From assembly GCA_022447335.1 (NCBI GenBank), contig JAKVCF010000007.1, positions 1 to 33,027 on the forward strand: 33,027 nucleotides of DNA. The letters are read 5' to 3'. A program made the position numbers and the translations under genes. This DNA is from Planctomycetota bacterium (GTDB lineage Bacteria; Planctomycetota; UBA1135). Positions within the stretch are counted from its first letter, which is position 1, and the number at the start of each line of letters is the position of its first letter. The notes under the pieces are model-generated. The model had not been told where the DNA came from. It saw nothing but the letters and a program-made list of their open reading frames with translations, and made no database searches. Of the stretch, positions 9,060-16,649 are shown in pieces.

Positions 9060-9509
9060 ATGCGTCTGCATACATTCTTCGCCCTGCTTGCGCTAACCGC
9101 GCTGCTAACCAGCTCCCTCCTTCACGCACAGCGTGGTGCGCCAGATGAAGCGGCGGCACGTACGGCCAAGCTGGTCGTAGTCGTCGACGGCGACCCGCGC
9201 GACTGGGCCAACTGGGGCTTCCTCTGGGATTCTGCGGAGAGGCGGAATGGCCGCATCTGGCGGCCCGTAACAGGCATCCTCGATCCGCAAGCATCGCGCA
9301 GTCAGCTTGCAGAGAGCAACAAGCGCATCGTACTAGGCGTGACTGATCAGGCTTGGGATCCAGCCGAAGGGCCCTCTGAAATGGAGATCCTGGCCACGAT
9401 CCAACAACGCGGCTGGCGACTGCTGCAGATCGACCCCAGGGTTGAACACGACAGCCTGCCACATGACCTGAGCGTCGATCGCACAACGACCTATTGGTTT
9501 GTCCGATAG
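9060..9509 (+). CDS. Small secreted protein of unknown function
   Basis: The protein has 149 aa. A convincing Sec signal peptide (MRLHTFFALLALTALLTSSL, then LHAQ with likely cleavage after HA) is followed by a basic, Ala-rich linker. A compact domain comes next, with DGDPRDWANWGFLWD, KRIVLGVTDQAWDP and a C-terminal TTTYWFVR. I do not recognise the family. No Cys, no transmembrane segment after the signal and no metal motif are visible. Aromatic residues are frequent (W and Y), as in small carbohydrate- or peptide-binding modules, but that is only a hint. It stands alone, 65 nt after the DUF1552 operon on the same strand and convergent with the tRNA-Gln/cinA/tatC operon. Confidence 0.75.
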   Translation: MRLHTFFALLALTALLTSSLLHAQRGAPDEAAARTAKLVVVVDGDPRDWANWGFLWDSAERRNGRIWRPVTGILDPQASRSQLAESNKRIVLGVTDQAWDPAEGPSEMEILATIQQRGWRLLQIDPRVEHDSLPHDLSVDRTTTYWFVR

Positions 9510-9522
9510 CCTAACGCCTAAC

Positions 9523-9558
9523 AAAAAAAGACCGCCGACCTCGTAAGGACGACGGTCT
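9523..9558 (-). terminator. Intrinsic terminator of the tatC-cinA-tRNA-Gln unit
   Basis: On the minus strand AGACCGTCG pairs with CGGCGGTCT (one T:G pair), extended by CC/GG inside, and is followed by a run of seven T (9529-9523). It lies 4 nt beyond the tRNA 3' end, so it is well placed to terminate the tRNA transcript. It may also slow transcripts from the small secreted gene on the other strand. Confidence 0.85.
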
Positions 9559-9562
9559 GATT

Positions 9563-9637
9563 TGGCTACCCGACAGGGACTTGAACCCCGACCGACTGGA
9601 CCAAAACCAGCTGTGCTACCGATTACACCATCGGGTA
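9563..9637 (-). tRNA. tRNA-Gln (anticodon UUG)
   Basis: This is a 75-nt cloverleaf with the CCA end encoded. The acceptor arms TACCCGA and TCGGGTA pair over 7 bp. The D arm is GTG/CAC, and the anticodon stem CTGG/CCAG holds the loop TTTTGGT with anticodon TTG. The T arm is CGGGG-TTCAAGT-CCCTG. The U1-A72 pair and discriminator G73 are glutaminyl-tRNA identity features. It reads CAA, and CAG by wobble. It begins 18 nt after the cinA stop codon on the same strand and ends just before the terminator. Confidence 0.95.
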
Positions 9638-9647
9638 ATGGGGCGAG

Positions 9648-9676
9648 AGTCTAACTCAGCCACGGCGCTCGGGCAA
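9648..9676 (-). promoter_or_regulatory. Possible tRNA-Gln promoter inside the 3' end of cinA
   Basis: TTGCCC (9676-9671) and TAGACT (9653-9648) are separated by 17 bp, and the tRNA starts 10 nt after the -10 hexamer. Each hexamer matches 4 of 6 consensus bases. The element overlaps the last cinA codons and stop, so the tRNA could have its own start as well as read-through from tatC-cinA. Confidence 0.45.
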
Positions 9677-11008
9677 CTCCGGGAGACTGAACATTGCCCG
9701 CCGCAGAAGCTCGAGGGAGTCACGCACAGTGCCAATCTGAATTCCCGATCGACCAGCCCGCGTCCACTGCTGACGCAGTACAGCTCGCGAGCCTTGCGGG
9801 CCATCAAGGCCGAGATAGACCATACCAACTGGCTTAGCCTCGGTGCCGCCTGTAGGCCCAGCGATACCAGTAATGCCAATGCCCCAATCAGCTCCAGATT
9901 CCCGGCGCGCGCCTTCTGCCAATGCTCTCGCAACCTCGGGAGAAACTGCGCCGGGCGCGTCCTCGCCTTCCATGAGCTCCATAGGGACTCCAAGCTCTGC
10001 ATGCTTAGCTTCATTTGCATAGCAAATCCAACCATAACGATAGACCGCACTGGCTCCTGAGACGGCAGTGATCGCCGCGCCTAGTCCGCCACCCGTGCAA
10101 GATTCGGCGGTTGCCACAGTCTGCCCGGCTTCGCGCAATGCGCGCACCACAACCTCGGCTTGGGTCTCACCATCGCGACCCCAAAGCCACTCACCTAGAC
10201 GCAGATGAAGCTCTTGACTCATTGCTTCGAGCACCTGTTCGGCACTGCGTTCGGCCTCGGGGATCGCCAGCACCGATAGCGTGACTTGTTTGCCATGCGC
10301 AGTGATGCCCATGCGCGGGTTGCCGCCCACTTCCATCAGATCGCGCACCTTGGCTTCGACCGTGGACTCGGGAACTGAAACGGTATGGAAAAGACCGTAG
10401 GCAATCTCTTTAGCTCCACCTATCGCCTCCTCTACTTGGTCGCGACCGCCGCCAAACCAAGCGGCATGGCACTCAACAGGGGGGCCAGGATGGCAGATCA
10501 CACGCGTGCCACGCGGCAACTTCACCGCGAATCCCCAAGCCGTGCCTTTTGGGTTCGCAAGCGCAACTGCTCCCGCTGGCACGCGCCCTTGATCGAGAAA
10601 AAAACGTGGCACAGCATGGTCATGCTGCCGCCCCCAAATCGCCTCAAGTTCATCTAAAGCGCCAGGAATCTCAACGAGCAATTGCTTTGCGCTGGCATTA
10701 CGCGCCGCCCTTTCGTGCCCGGGAGCCCCTAAGCCCTGCGCTGCAGCTGCGACTTCGAGGCGCACCCGATCATCTACGGTTGGCCCTAAGCCACCCGAGC
10801 TCAGAATCAATGGCACTGAGCCGTCCAACTTAGCTAACAGCGCGTGCAGCGAGCCGGGCGTATCGCCAATGGTGCGCATCTCGCACGCCTGTACTCCAAG
10901 CAAGCGCAAGCGCTCGGCGAGCCAGCCTGCATTGCGATCCATTACACGGCCATCCAAAAGCTCCTCGCCAATCGAAAGGATTAGGGCGCCTGAGGAAAGT
11001 CGGTTCAT
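9656..11008 (-). CDS. cinA: CinA: MoCF-like domain fused to nicotinamide-nucleotide amidase
   Basis: The protein has 450 aa, a full-length two-domain CinA. The N-terminal COG1058/MoCF domain carries LSIGEELLDGRVMDRN and SSGGLGPTVDD and is associated with ADP-ribose pyrophosphatase activity in characterised homologues. A middle linker domain is followed by the C-terminal PncC amidase (VATAESCTGGGLGAAIT at about residues 297-313, then YGWICYANEAK and GITGIAGPTGGTEAKPVG). The Ser of ESCTGG is the expected nucleophile. Its role is pyridine-nucleotide recycling, hydrolysing NMN to nicotinate mononucleotide. Its ATG overlaps the tatC stop by 4 nt, and tRNA-Gln follows 18 nt after its own stop, so the three probably form one transcript. 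Confidence 0.95.
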   Translation of the reverse strand: MNRLSSGALILSIGEELLDGRVMDRNAGWLAERLRLLGVQACEMRTIGDTPGSLHALLAKLDGSVPLILSSGGLGPTVDDRVRLEVAAAAQGLGAPGHERAARNASAKQLLVEIPGALDELEAIWGRQHDHAVPRFFLDQGRVPAGAVALANPKGTAWGFAVKLPRGTRVICHPGPPVECHAAWFGGGRDQVEEAIGGAKEIAYGLFHTVSVPESTVEAKVRDLMEVGGNPRMGITAHGKQVTLSVLAIPEAERSAEQVLEAMSQELHLRLGEWLWGRDGETQAEVVVRALREAGQTVATAESCTGGGLGAAITAVSGASAVYRYGWICYANEAKHAELGVPMELMEGEDAPGAVSPEVARALAEGARRESGADWGIGITGIAGPTGGTEAKPVGMVYLGLDGPQGSRAVLRQQWTRAGRSGIQIGTVRDSLELLRRAMFSLPELPERRG

Positions 11009-11832
11009 GACTGGAAAGTCTCTTCGGAAGATTTCCTGCCCAAATTCTTGTCTCCACGCATTGCCACCAGCAACACCCCTACCTCATAAAGAACGATGGT
11101 AGGAACTGCCATTAGAAACTGGCTCATCGGCTCCGGCGGCGTAAGCATCCCGCCGATGATGAAGGCAATCAGGATGAAATGACGGCGATACTTGCGCAGG
11201 AAATCGGCATCCACCACGCCAGCAGCACCTAGACCCGAAAGCAGCACCGGCAGTTGGAAGACCAGTACCAACGCAAATGTAAACATCAGGTATAGCCCGA
11301 AGTAGTCCTTCAAACGGTAGCCTGAAGTAAAGAATTCAGTATCTAGACGCGCATAAAGGAACTGCAGTACCAGCGGAAAAAACACCATATAACAAAAGGC
11401 CAAACCCGCGACGCTGAGCAGCATCGACCAGGGCATAAAACGCCTGACTGCCTTGCGCTCGTTTTCGTGCAGACCCGCGGCAATGAAAGCCCAAATCTGG
11501 TAGACAATGAAAGGAAGGCCTATCAACATCGCAACCAACAAAGATGCCTTCAGCGTGAAAAACAGATCTTCGAGCGGGTTAAGAACTGTCAAGTTCGGGT
11601 CGACCACCATCGGGGGGTTTTGCTCGGCCAGATTGGCGACCGCGCGGCGATGTGGCTGCATGAAGAGCCAAATCAACTGCTTCTGCGCTAGGGCCCAACC
11701 TCCCACGAACAGCACGGCAACCACAAACAACGCGCGGAAAAGCCGCAAGCGCAGTTCGTCGAGGTGCTCGCCGAAAGTCATGCGAGCGCCGGGTGCGGTC
11801 GCTTCGGCGGACGAGTAGGCTTCTTCGGTCAC
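11005..11832 (-). CDS. tatC: Sec-independent protein translocase TatC
   Basis: The protein has 275 aa with six hydrophobic segments. Its hallmarks are HLDELRLRL near residue 23 (the Glu corresponds to the conserved cytoplasmic Glu that binds twin-arginine signals), YQIWAFIAAGLHENERK in the first cytoplasmic loop region, and LTPPEPMSQ before the last helix pair. TatC recognises SRRxxLK-type signals and forms the Tat receptor core with TatB. It is relevant here because the nearby DUF1501 and DUF1552 proteins carry such signals. No tatA or tatB is in this window. GTG 11832 gives a 17-residue leader before MTFGEHLDELR; ATG 11781 is an alternative start. Confidence 0.97.
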   Translation of the reverse strand: MTEEAYSSAEATAPGARMTFGEHLDELRLRLFRALFVVAVLFVGGWALAQKQLIWLFMQPHRRAVANLAEQNPPMVVDPNLTVLNPLEDLFFTLKASLLVAMLIGLPFIVYQIWAFIAAGLHENERKAVRRFMPWSMLLSVAGLAFCYMVFFPLVLQFLYARLDTEFFTSGYRLKDYFGLYLMFTFALVLVFQLPVLLSGLGAAGVVDADFLRKYRRHFILIAFIIGGMLTPPEPMSQFLMAVPTIVLYEVGVLLVAMRGDKNLGRKSSEETFQS

Positions 11833-11843
11833 AGGCAGGGCCC

Positions 11844-11881
11844 AAAAGGAACAGGCCGTAGAACCTTCATTCTACGACCTG
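11844..11881 (-). terminator. Terminator after the coiled-coil envelope protein gene
   Basis: On the minus strand CAGG and CGTAGAA pair with TTCTACG and CCTG (one internal mismatch) around a 6-nt TGAAGG loop, followed by the U-rich TTCCTTTT. It lies 24 nt beyond the stop of the coiled-coil gene and just upstream of tatC, so it probably separates the two units or attenuates read-through. Confidence 0.7.
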
Positions 11882-11905
11882 CCGTACGGTGCGGAAGGCG
11901 TGGAC

Positions 11906-13132
11906 CTAAAGACCGAGCCAGCTGAGCCAGTCGCGACGCGGGACGACTTCGACACTCAGGCCGCGAGCGGCGCGGTAAGAATCTTGCTGCTCCCACGACA
12001 TCATGTCGCCGGTCTCCTCATCGAAGAACGGGGTGCCTAGAAGCAGGTAATCGGTCTCAACGGTGACATCATCGACCACGCTGATGCCGACCTCTGCCAG
12101 CTTGATCTTCATGTCATCGGCGCTGTAGGCACCGAAGCCATTACCAAGCAGAACGGCGACCGGCTGACGGCTGGGATCGAAGACCGCGTTGCGGATCTTG
12201 TCACCTGTGGCAATCGGGTTGTATTTATCGGCGGTAGCAAGGATGGCAACCTCGCTGCGGCCGTCTTCGACTGAGATGACTTCGACACGACCCTTCGCAG
12301 CGCCCGAAGTCTGATCGAGTACTTCGAACTGCAAGCCCGGCGCCACACGCGAGGTGCGACCCAAGTCAATCCACGCTTTATTAACGCGCGCGTTGGAAGT
12401 CAGGATGGCACCATCGGCGCTATCGGCACGGCGGGAAACCTGGTTCAGTTGCGAAGACAAAATGTCGTTGCGTTGCTTCATCGTCGCACTGGCAGTACGT
12501 ACGGTCGCAATTTCGGCATCTTTCTCAGCTTCAGTCTGAGTCAGGCGATCATCTAGCTCACGATACTGATCACGTAGAGCATCGCGCTGACGCTCGAGAT
12601 CAACAATCTGCTCATTCATTGAGTTGCGGGTGTCGTCAAGCTCACCTTCGAGATCGTCGATGCGCTGGTCCTTATCCGAAATCGCGGTATCAGTCTCGGC
12701 TTGACGAGCATCAAGATCTGCACGGAGCTGAGCGATCTGACGCTCCATGTCAGCAATACGCGACTGCGAAGCACTGTAATCGCTGATCACCGTCGGAAGG
12801 ACGGCTTCAACAGTCTCAGCGTTAGGGTCGACATTCGGAAAGATCGAACCGATCTGCTGAATCGAGTTCGTCATCAAGTCAGTGTTCGAAAGTGCCGTAC
12901 GTTCCGGCTGCCAGCCGGCTTTCTGCGACACCTTCAGACCTTCATCCCGGCGATCCTTTTCGGCCTGGTCGAGCCGAACGACTTCCTGTTGCGAAGTCAC
13001 GAGCTCGTCCTGTGCTTCTTTGAGCTTTCCGGAGGTCGAGTAGGAGACGAAAATGGAAACGAGCGCGATCACGAGGAACGCGATCGCCCACATCATGCTG
13101 ACCTGGGCGGCTCCGCGGTTGGACTGGGACAT
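11906..13132 (-). CDS. Membrane-anchored coiled-coil protein with BRCT-like C-terminal segment
   Basis: The protein has 408 aa. A single transmembrane helix at about residues 13-30 (MMWAIAFLVIALVSIFVS) is followed by Glu/Arg/Lys/Gln-rich heptads at about 35-65 and 120-235, predicting a long coiled coil outside the cytoplasm. Residues 262-320 look like a small beta-barrel (GRVEVISVEDGRSEVAIL, then NPIATGDKI). Residues 324-366 (VAVLLGNGFGAYSADDMKIK, then ISVVDDVTVETDYLLLG) resemble the first half of a BRCT fold. I recall planctomycete proteins of the same plan; no function is established. A structural role in envelope organisation is plausible from the architecture only. No Shine-Dalgarno and no TAnnnT hexamer precede the ATG. 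Confidence 0.8.
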   Translation of the reverse strand: MSQSNRGAAQVSMMWAIAFLVIALVSIFVSYSTSGKLKEAQDELVTSQQEVVRLDQAEKDRRDEGLKVSQKAGWQPERTALSNTDLMTNSIQQIGSIFPNVDPNAETVEAVLPTVISDYSASQSRIADMERQIAQLRADLDARQAETDTAISDKDQRIDDLEGELDDTRNSMNEQIVDLERQRDALRDQYRELDDRLTQTEAEKDAEIATVRTASATMKQRNDILSSQLNQVSRRADSADGAILTSNARVNKAWIDLGRTSRVAPGLQFEVLDQTSGAAKGRVEVISVEDGRSEVAILATADKYNPIATGDKIRNAVFDPSRQPVAVLLGNGFGAYSADDMKIKLAEVGISVVDDVTVETDYLLLGTPFFDEETGDMMSWEQQDSYRAARGLSVEVVPRRDWLSWLGL

Positions 13133-13292
13133 GAGTTGAGACTCGGTGTGTTTCTTGGGGTAACGGACCCGCGCGGGCTCCTGAGGGGACGAAGAAATCC
13201 GGCCCTCGGATAGGAACCTAGCCCGTTGCGGGAACGCATTTTTTACGGGAGCCTTGCCGAAGGGTCAAGGCTGCAGAAAGATAGAGGCCGTC

Positions 13293-14012
13293 ATGGATTC
13301 CAGCGATCCGGCCCTTTCACGCCTGAGACCCGGTCTCAGGGTCGTAGGTGTGCTCGGCGGCGTAGGCTCCGGAAAGAGCACTGCGGCCCGCTTTTTAGCC
13401 GAGGCCCTAGCTGCGCCCCACCTGGATGCGGACACCGAAGTAGCGCGTTTGTTTGCCGATCCAGGCCTGCTCGCTCGCCTCGACCAGGAGTTTGGTGGCG
13501 GCCTACTGGACTTAAAGGGCCAGCTGAACCGCACAGAGCTTGGGGAGCGCATTTTCGGGGACCCAGAGCGCCGGCGCACTTTGGAGAGTATTTTGCACCC
13601 AGCCGTGCGCAGGGCTCTTTGGCAAGGCCTCCAGGACGCAGAATCGACCTCCAGCGAAAAAGAACCCGGCTTTGCAGTGCTAGATGTGCCGCTATTAATT
13701 GAGAATGGCCTCTCGATCGCCTGCGATTTCTTGGTCTATGTGCGTGTGCCAAGTTCTTTGCGCTGCGAACGGGCCTGCATGCGCCACGGATGGAACGAAG
13801 CCACCTGGCATGCGCGAGAAGCTGCACAAGCTCCACTGAGCGAGAAAGAAAGCGCGGCGGATGCTATCCTGGGCAACGCCAGCGGAGTTGAAGATCTGCG
13901 CGCCGCAGTCGAGGGCCTCCTCCCTCGCCTGCACGCCCTCCCTCCCCGCTCCCTGCGGGACCGCTGGCCCGACCCAGACCGTCCGCCCATCGCGGTCGAT
14001 CCGAAATCGTGA
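13293..14012 (+). CDS. coaE: Dephospho-CoA kinase CoaE
   Basis: The protein has 239 aa. It catalyses the last step of coenzyme A synthesis, phosphorylating dephospho-CoA with ATP in the cytoplasm. The P-loop GGVGSGKST lies at about residues 22-30, followed by HLDADTEVARLF (substrate-binding Asp) and the lid region with FAVLDVPLLIENG. It is about 30 residues longer than the E. coli enzyme, through the N-terminal lead and a proline-rich tail. I place the start at ATG 13293, which has an AGAGG Shine-Dalgarno at a good distance. An upstream TTG at 13254 would add 13 residues without conserved character. It lies 54 nt upstream of rho on the same strand. Confidence 0.95.
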   Translation: MDSSDPALSRLRPGLRVVGVLGGVGSGKSTAARFLAEALAAPHLDADTEVARLFADPGLLARLDQEFGGGLLDLKGQLNRTELGERIFGDPERRRTLESILHPAVRRALWQGLQDAESTSSEKEPGFAVLDVPLLIENGLSIACDFLVYVRVPSSLRCERACMRHGWNEATWHAREAAQAPLSEKESAADAILGNASGVEDLRAAVEGLLPRLHALPPRSLRDRWPDPDRPPIAVDPKS

Positions 14013-14066
14013 ACCGCGGACCCGCCCGGTTATCCCTTTTCCCAGCGGCTCCTCTTCCGAACATTT

Positions 14067-15497
14067 ATGGCTGAATCCGCCTCTCGTCGCCGTCGTCGTC
14101 GGCGCACCCGCCCGCGTAAGGGCAATCAACAGAACCAGCAACAGTACTCGGTTTCGATTCCGGAACCGCCTACTGAGCCATGGGACAAAAAATCTGTCAA
14201 GACCTTCGCAACCAAGCGTAAGAAAGCTGAACTGCACTTAGCTGAACTGCTCCCTCTATCGCTACCGGACCTGCAAGAAGTCGCAGACAAAGAGAAGGTC
14301 GAAGAAGCCTTTGGCATGAGCCGCGGCGCTGCACTGCGCGCCCTGATAACCAAGCGCATGGACAAAGCCGGTGTCTTTTTTGTCACCGGCACGCTCGACA
14401 TCTCTGAGCAGGGCCATGGCTTCCTACGTCAAAGTACCAACGACTATACGCCGAACCTCGATACCGATGTGTTGCTTCACAAGGAGCTGATCGAAAAACA
14501 CAACCTGCAGCAGGGGCAGGAAGTCGAAGGCGTGCTGCTGCCTCCAGCTGGCGAAGATCAATTAATGGCGCTGCATGAAGTACTGACCGTCTTCGGCGAA
14601 GACCCGGAGAAGCAGTACTCGATCGCCCCGTTCAAAGAGCTCATACCGCTCTACGCGGAAGAGCGCCTTGGCCTGGAGACTGATCAGGAGTTAATCGAAA
14701 CGCGCATCGTCGATCTAATTTCCCCAATAGGTAAAGGGCAACGCGGCCTGATTGTCGCGCCGCCGCGCACTGGCAAGACAGTGCTGCTGCAGATGATTGC
14801 GAATGCGCTTGTCACCAATCACCCAGACTGCCACTTGATCATTCTACTGGTTGACGAACGACCTGAAGAGGTCACGGACTTCCAGCGCTCGGTGGTGGGC
14901 GAGAATCGCGAGATTGTCGCCAGCACCTTTGACGAGCCTCCAGCCCGCCACATCAAAGTGGCCGAAATGGTCATTGAACGCGCCAAGGCCAAAGTCGAGC
15001 AGGGCGAAGATGTAATCGTCCTACTCGACTCGATCACACGCTTGGCACGCGCTTACAACAACGAAGCGCCGTCCAACTCAAAGATCATGTCGGGCGGCTT
15101 AGTAGCTGATGCGCTACTCAAGCCAAAACGCTTCTTCGGCGCAGCCCGCAACATCGAGGACGGTGGCTCGCTAACTATACTCGCGACCGCACTGATCGAC
15201 ACCAACTCAAAGATGGACGAGGTGATCTTCGAAGAGTTCAAGGGCACTGGCAACATGGAATTGGTATTGGATCGCCAACTAGCCGACCGCCGCATTTGGC
15301 CGGCTATCGAGATCAACCGCTCCGGCACTCGCAAAGAAGATCTGCTATTCACCAAGGAAGAGCTTCAGCGCGTCTGGCTGCTGCGCAAGGTGCTTAACGA
15401 AATGAACCCGGTGGAAGCCATGGAGCTGCTGGTGCAGCGCATGGAGAAGTCTGACAACAACGCTGAGTTCCTAATGAACCTGTCGGTGTCGAAGTGA
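14067..15497 (+). CDS. rho: Transcription termination factor Rho
   Basis: The protein has 476 aa. It is a hexameric RNA-dependent ATPase that ends transcription of untranslated RNA. An Arg-rich, Gln-rich tail (residues 1-27) precedes the Rho N-terminal helical domain (60-100). The cold-shock-like primary RNA-binding domain (105-178) has GHGFL where E. coli has GFGFL. The ATPase domain carries the P-loop VAPPRTGKT (230-238), VDERPEE (262-268) and VLLDSITRLARAYN (Walker B). The Q-loop reads GGLVADAL (343-350) instead of GGVDANAL, and the R-loop reads DTNSK (378-382) instead of DTGSK. Otherwise conservation is high (KPKRFFGAARNIEDGGSLTI). The stop overlaps the aminotransferase GTG by 4 nt. Confidence 0.97.
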   Translation: MAESASRRRRRRRTRPRKGNQQNQQQYSVSIPEPPTEPWDKKSVKTFATKRKKAELHLAELLPLSLPDLQEVADKEKVEEAFGMSRGAALRALITKRMDKAGVFFVTGTLDISEQGHGFLRQSTNDYTPNLDTDVLLHKELIEKHNLQQGQEVEGVLLPPAGEDQLMALHEVLTVFGEDPEKQYSIAPFKELIPLYAEERLGLETDQELIETRIVDLISPIGKGQRGLIVAPPRTGKTVLLQMIANALVTNHPDCHLIILLVDERPEEVTDFQRSVVGENREIVASTFDEPPARHIKVAEMVIERAKAKVEQGEDVIVLLDSITRLARAYNNEAPSNSKIMSGGLVADALLKPKRFFGAARNIEDGGSLTILATALIDTNSKMDEVIFEEFKGTGNMELVLDRQLADRRIWPAIEINRSGTRKEDLLFTKEELQRVWLLRKVLNEMNPVEAMELLVQRMEKSDNNAEFLMNLSVSK

Positions 15498-16645
15498 TAC
15501 AAGTTCCGGCGGCACTTGCCCCATCCAAACGACTGCTAATGGGCCCTGGCCCATCGGAAGTTCCCCCATCAGTGTTGCGCATCATGAGCGCGCCGACGCT
15601 CGGCCACCTCGATCCCGAGTTTCTGCAGGTCATGGATGAGATTGCAGACATGCTGCGCGTGATATTCGGCACGAAAAACCGACTCACGATGCCCATGTCC
15701 GGCACGGGGTCGGCCGGCATGGAAACGCTTTTTGTAAATCTGCTACAGCCTGGTGCACGCGTACTAATCGGCGTGAATGGCGTATTCGGCACGCGCATGG
15801 CCGAGGTCGCACGCCGCTGCGGGGCAGAAGTGATCACAGCAGAAACCGAGTGGGGTCGCGTATTTTCTCCCGAGGATCTCGCAGCCAAAACACGGGGGCA
15901 ACGTTTTGACGTCATCGCTCTGGTGCACGCCGAGACCTCAACTGGTGCCGCCCAGCCTTTGGAAGGTATGCGCGCGGTCGCCGACACCTGCGGGGCTCTA
16001 TTGCTGACCGATTGCGTGACCTCGCTCGGTGGCATGCCGGTCGAACTAGATCACTACGGTGTCGATGCCGCCTATTCCGGCACGCAGAAATGCCTATCTT
16101 GCCCACCGGGCCTAGCTCCAGTCAGCCTCTCGGCCCGCGCCGAAGCAGTTATGGCTAAACGTAATCAGCCAGTGCAATCGTGGTATCTCGACTTAGGGCT
16201 AATCGCGAAGTACTGGGGTGGCGAACGCGCATACCATCACACCGCACCGGTCAATCAACTGTACGGACTGCACGAAGCACTGCGTCTCGTACTCGAAGAA
16301 GGCCTAGAGGCTCGATACGCGCGTCATGCCGAAAACGGCCAGGCACTGGAGCGCGGACTCCAAACACTAGGCCTCTCACTATGGGTTGAGGTCGAGCACC
16401 GTTTAACACAACTAACCAGTGTGCGCTTACCAAAAGGCTTCGACGACATGCGCGGTAGACACTTCCTACTCGAAAATTTCGGCATCGAAGTTGGCGGCGG
16501 ACTGGGCCCGATGGCGGGGCAGGTCTGGCGCATTGGCCTAATGGGTCACGGCAGTCAGCGCTCGAATGTCGAGCTTTGCCTGCGAGGCGTAGCCGCATCC
16601 ATGGCCGAGCAAGGGCTTCCCGTACCCAAAATGGAAGTACTGTAA
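15494..16645 (+). CDS. Class V aminotransferase, alanine/serine-glyoxylate type
   Basis: The protein has 383 aa. It is a PLP enzyme that probably moves the amino group of alanine or serine to glyoxylate. It opens with LLMGPGPSEVPPSVL, the usual N-terminal signature of the AGXT/SGAT branch. MSGTGSAGMETLF (68-80) binds the cofactor phosphate, D173 (LTDCVTSLGG) contacts the pyridine nitrogen, and K199 in GTQKCLSCPPG is the Schiff-base lysine. The C-terminal region GGGLGPMAGQVWRIGLMGH carries the substrate-binding Arg of the family. The start GTG overlaps the rho stop (GTGA). Its coupling to rho is unusual functionally and may be simple operon packing. The exact amino donor cannot be assigned. 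Confidence 0.93.
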   Translation: MIQVPAALAPSKRLLMGPGPSEVPPSVLRIMSAPTLGHLDPEFLQVMDEIADMLRVIFGTKNRLTMPMSGTGSAGMETLFVNLLQPGARVLIGVNGVFGTRMAEVARRCGAEVITAETEWGRVFSPEDLAAKTRGQRFDVIALVHAETSTGAAQPLEGMRAVADTCGALLLTDCVTSLGGMPVELDHYGVDAAYSGTQKCLSCPPGLAPVSLSARAEAVMAKRNQPVQSWYLDLGLIAKYWGGERAYHHTAPVNQLYGLHEALRLVLEEGLEARYARHAENGQALERGLQTLGLSLWVEVEHRLTQLTSVRLPKGFDDMRGRHFLLENFGIEVGGGLGPMAGQVWRIGLMGHGSQRSNVELCLRGVAASMAEQGLPVPKMEVL

Positions 16646-16649
16646 GCCA

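Noticed and set aside
13336..13836. Antisense open frame of 166 codons opposite coaE
   Set aside because: The CoaE motifs on the plus strand are clear, and the antisense product has no signal, motif or start context.
15394..16035. Long antisense open frame of 213 codons
   Set aside because: It lies wholly opposite rho and the aminotransferase, whose protein similarity is unambiguous; its composition is that of a codon-bias shadow.
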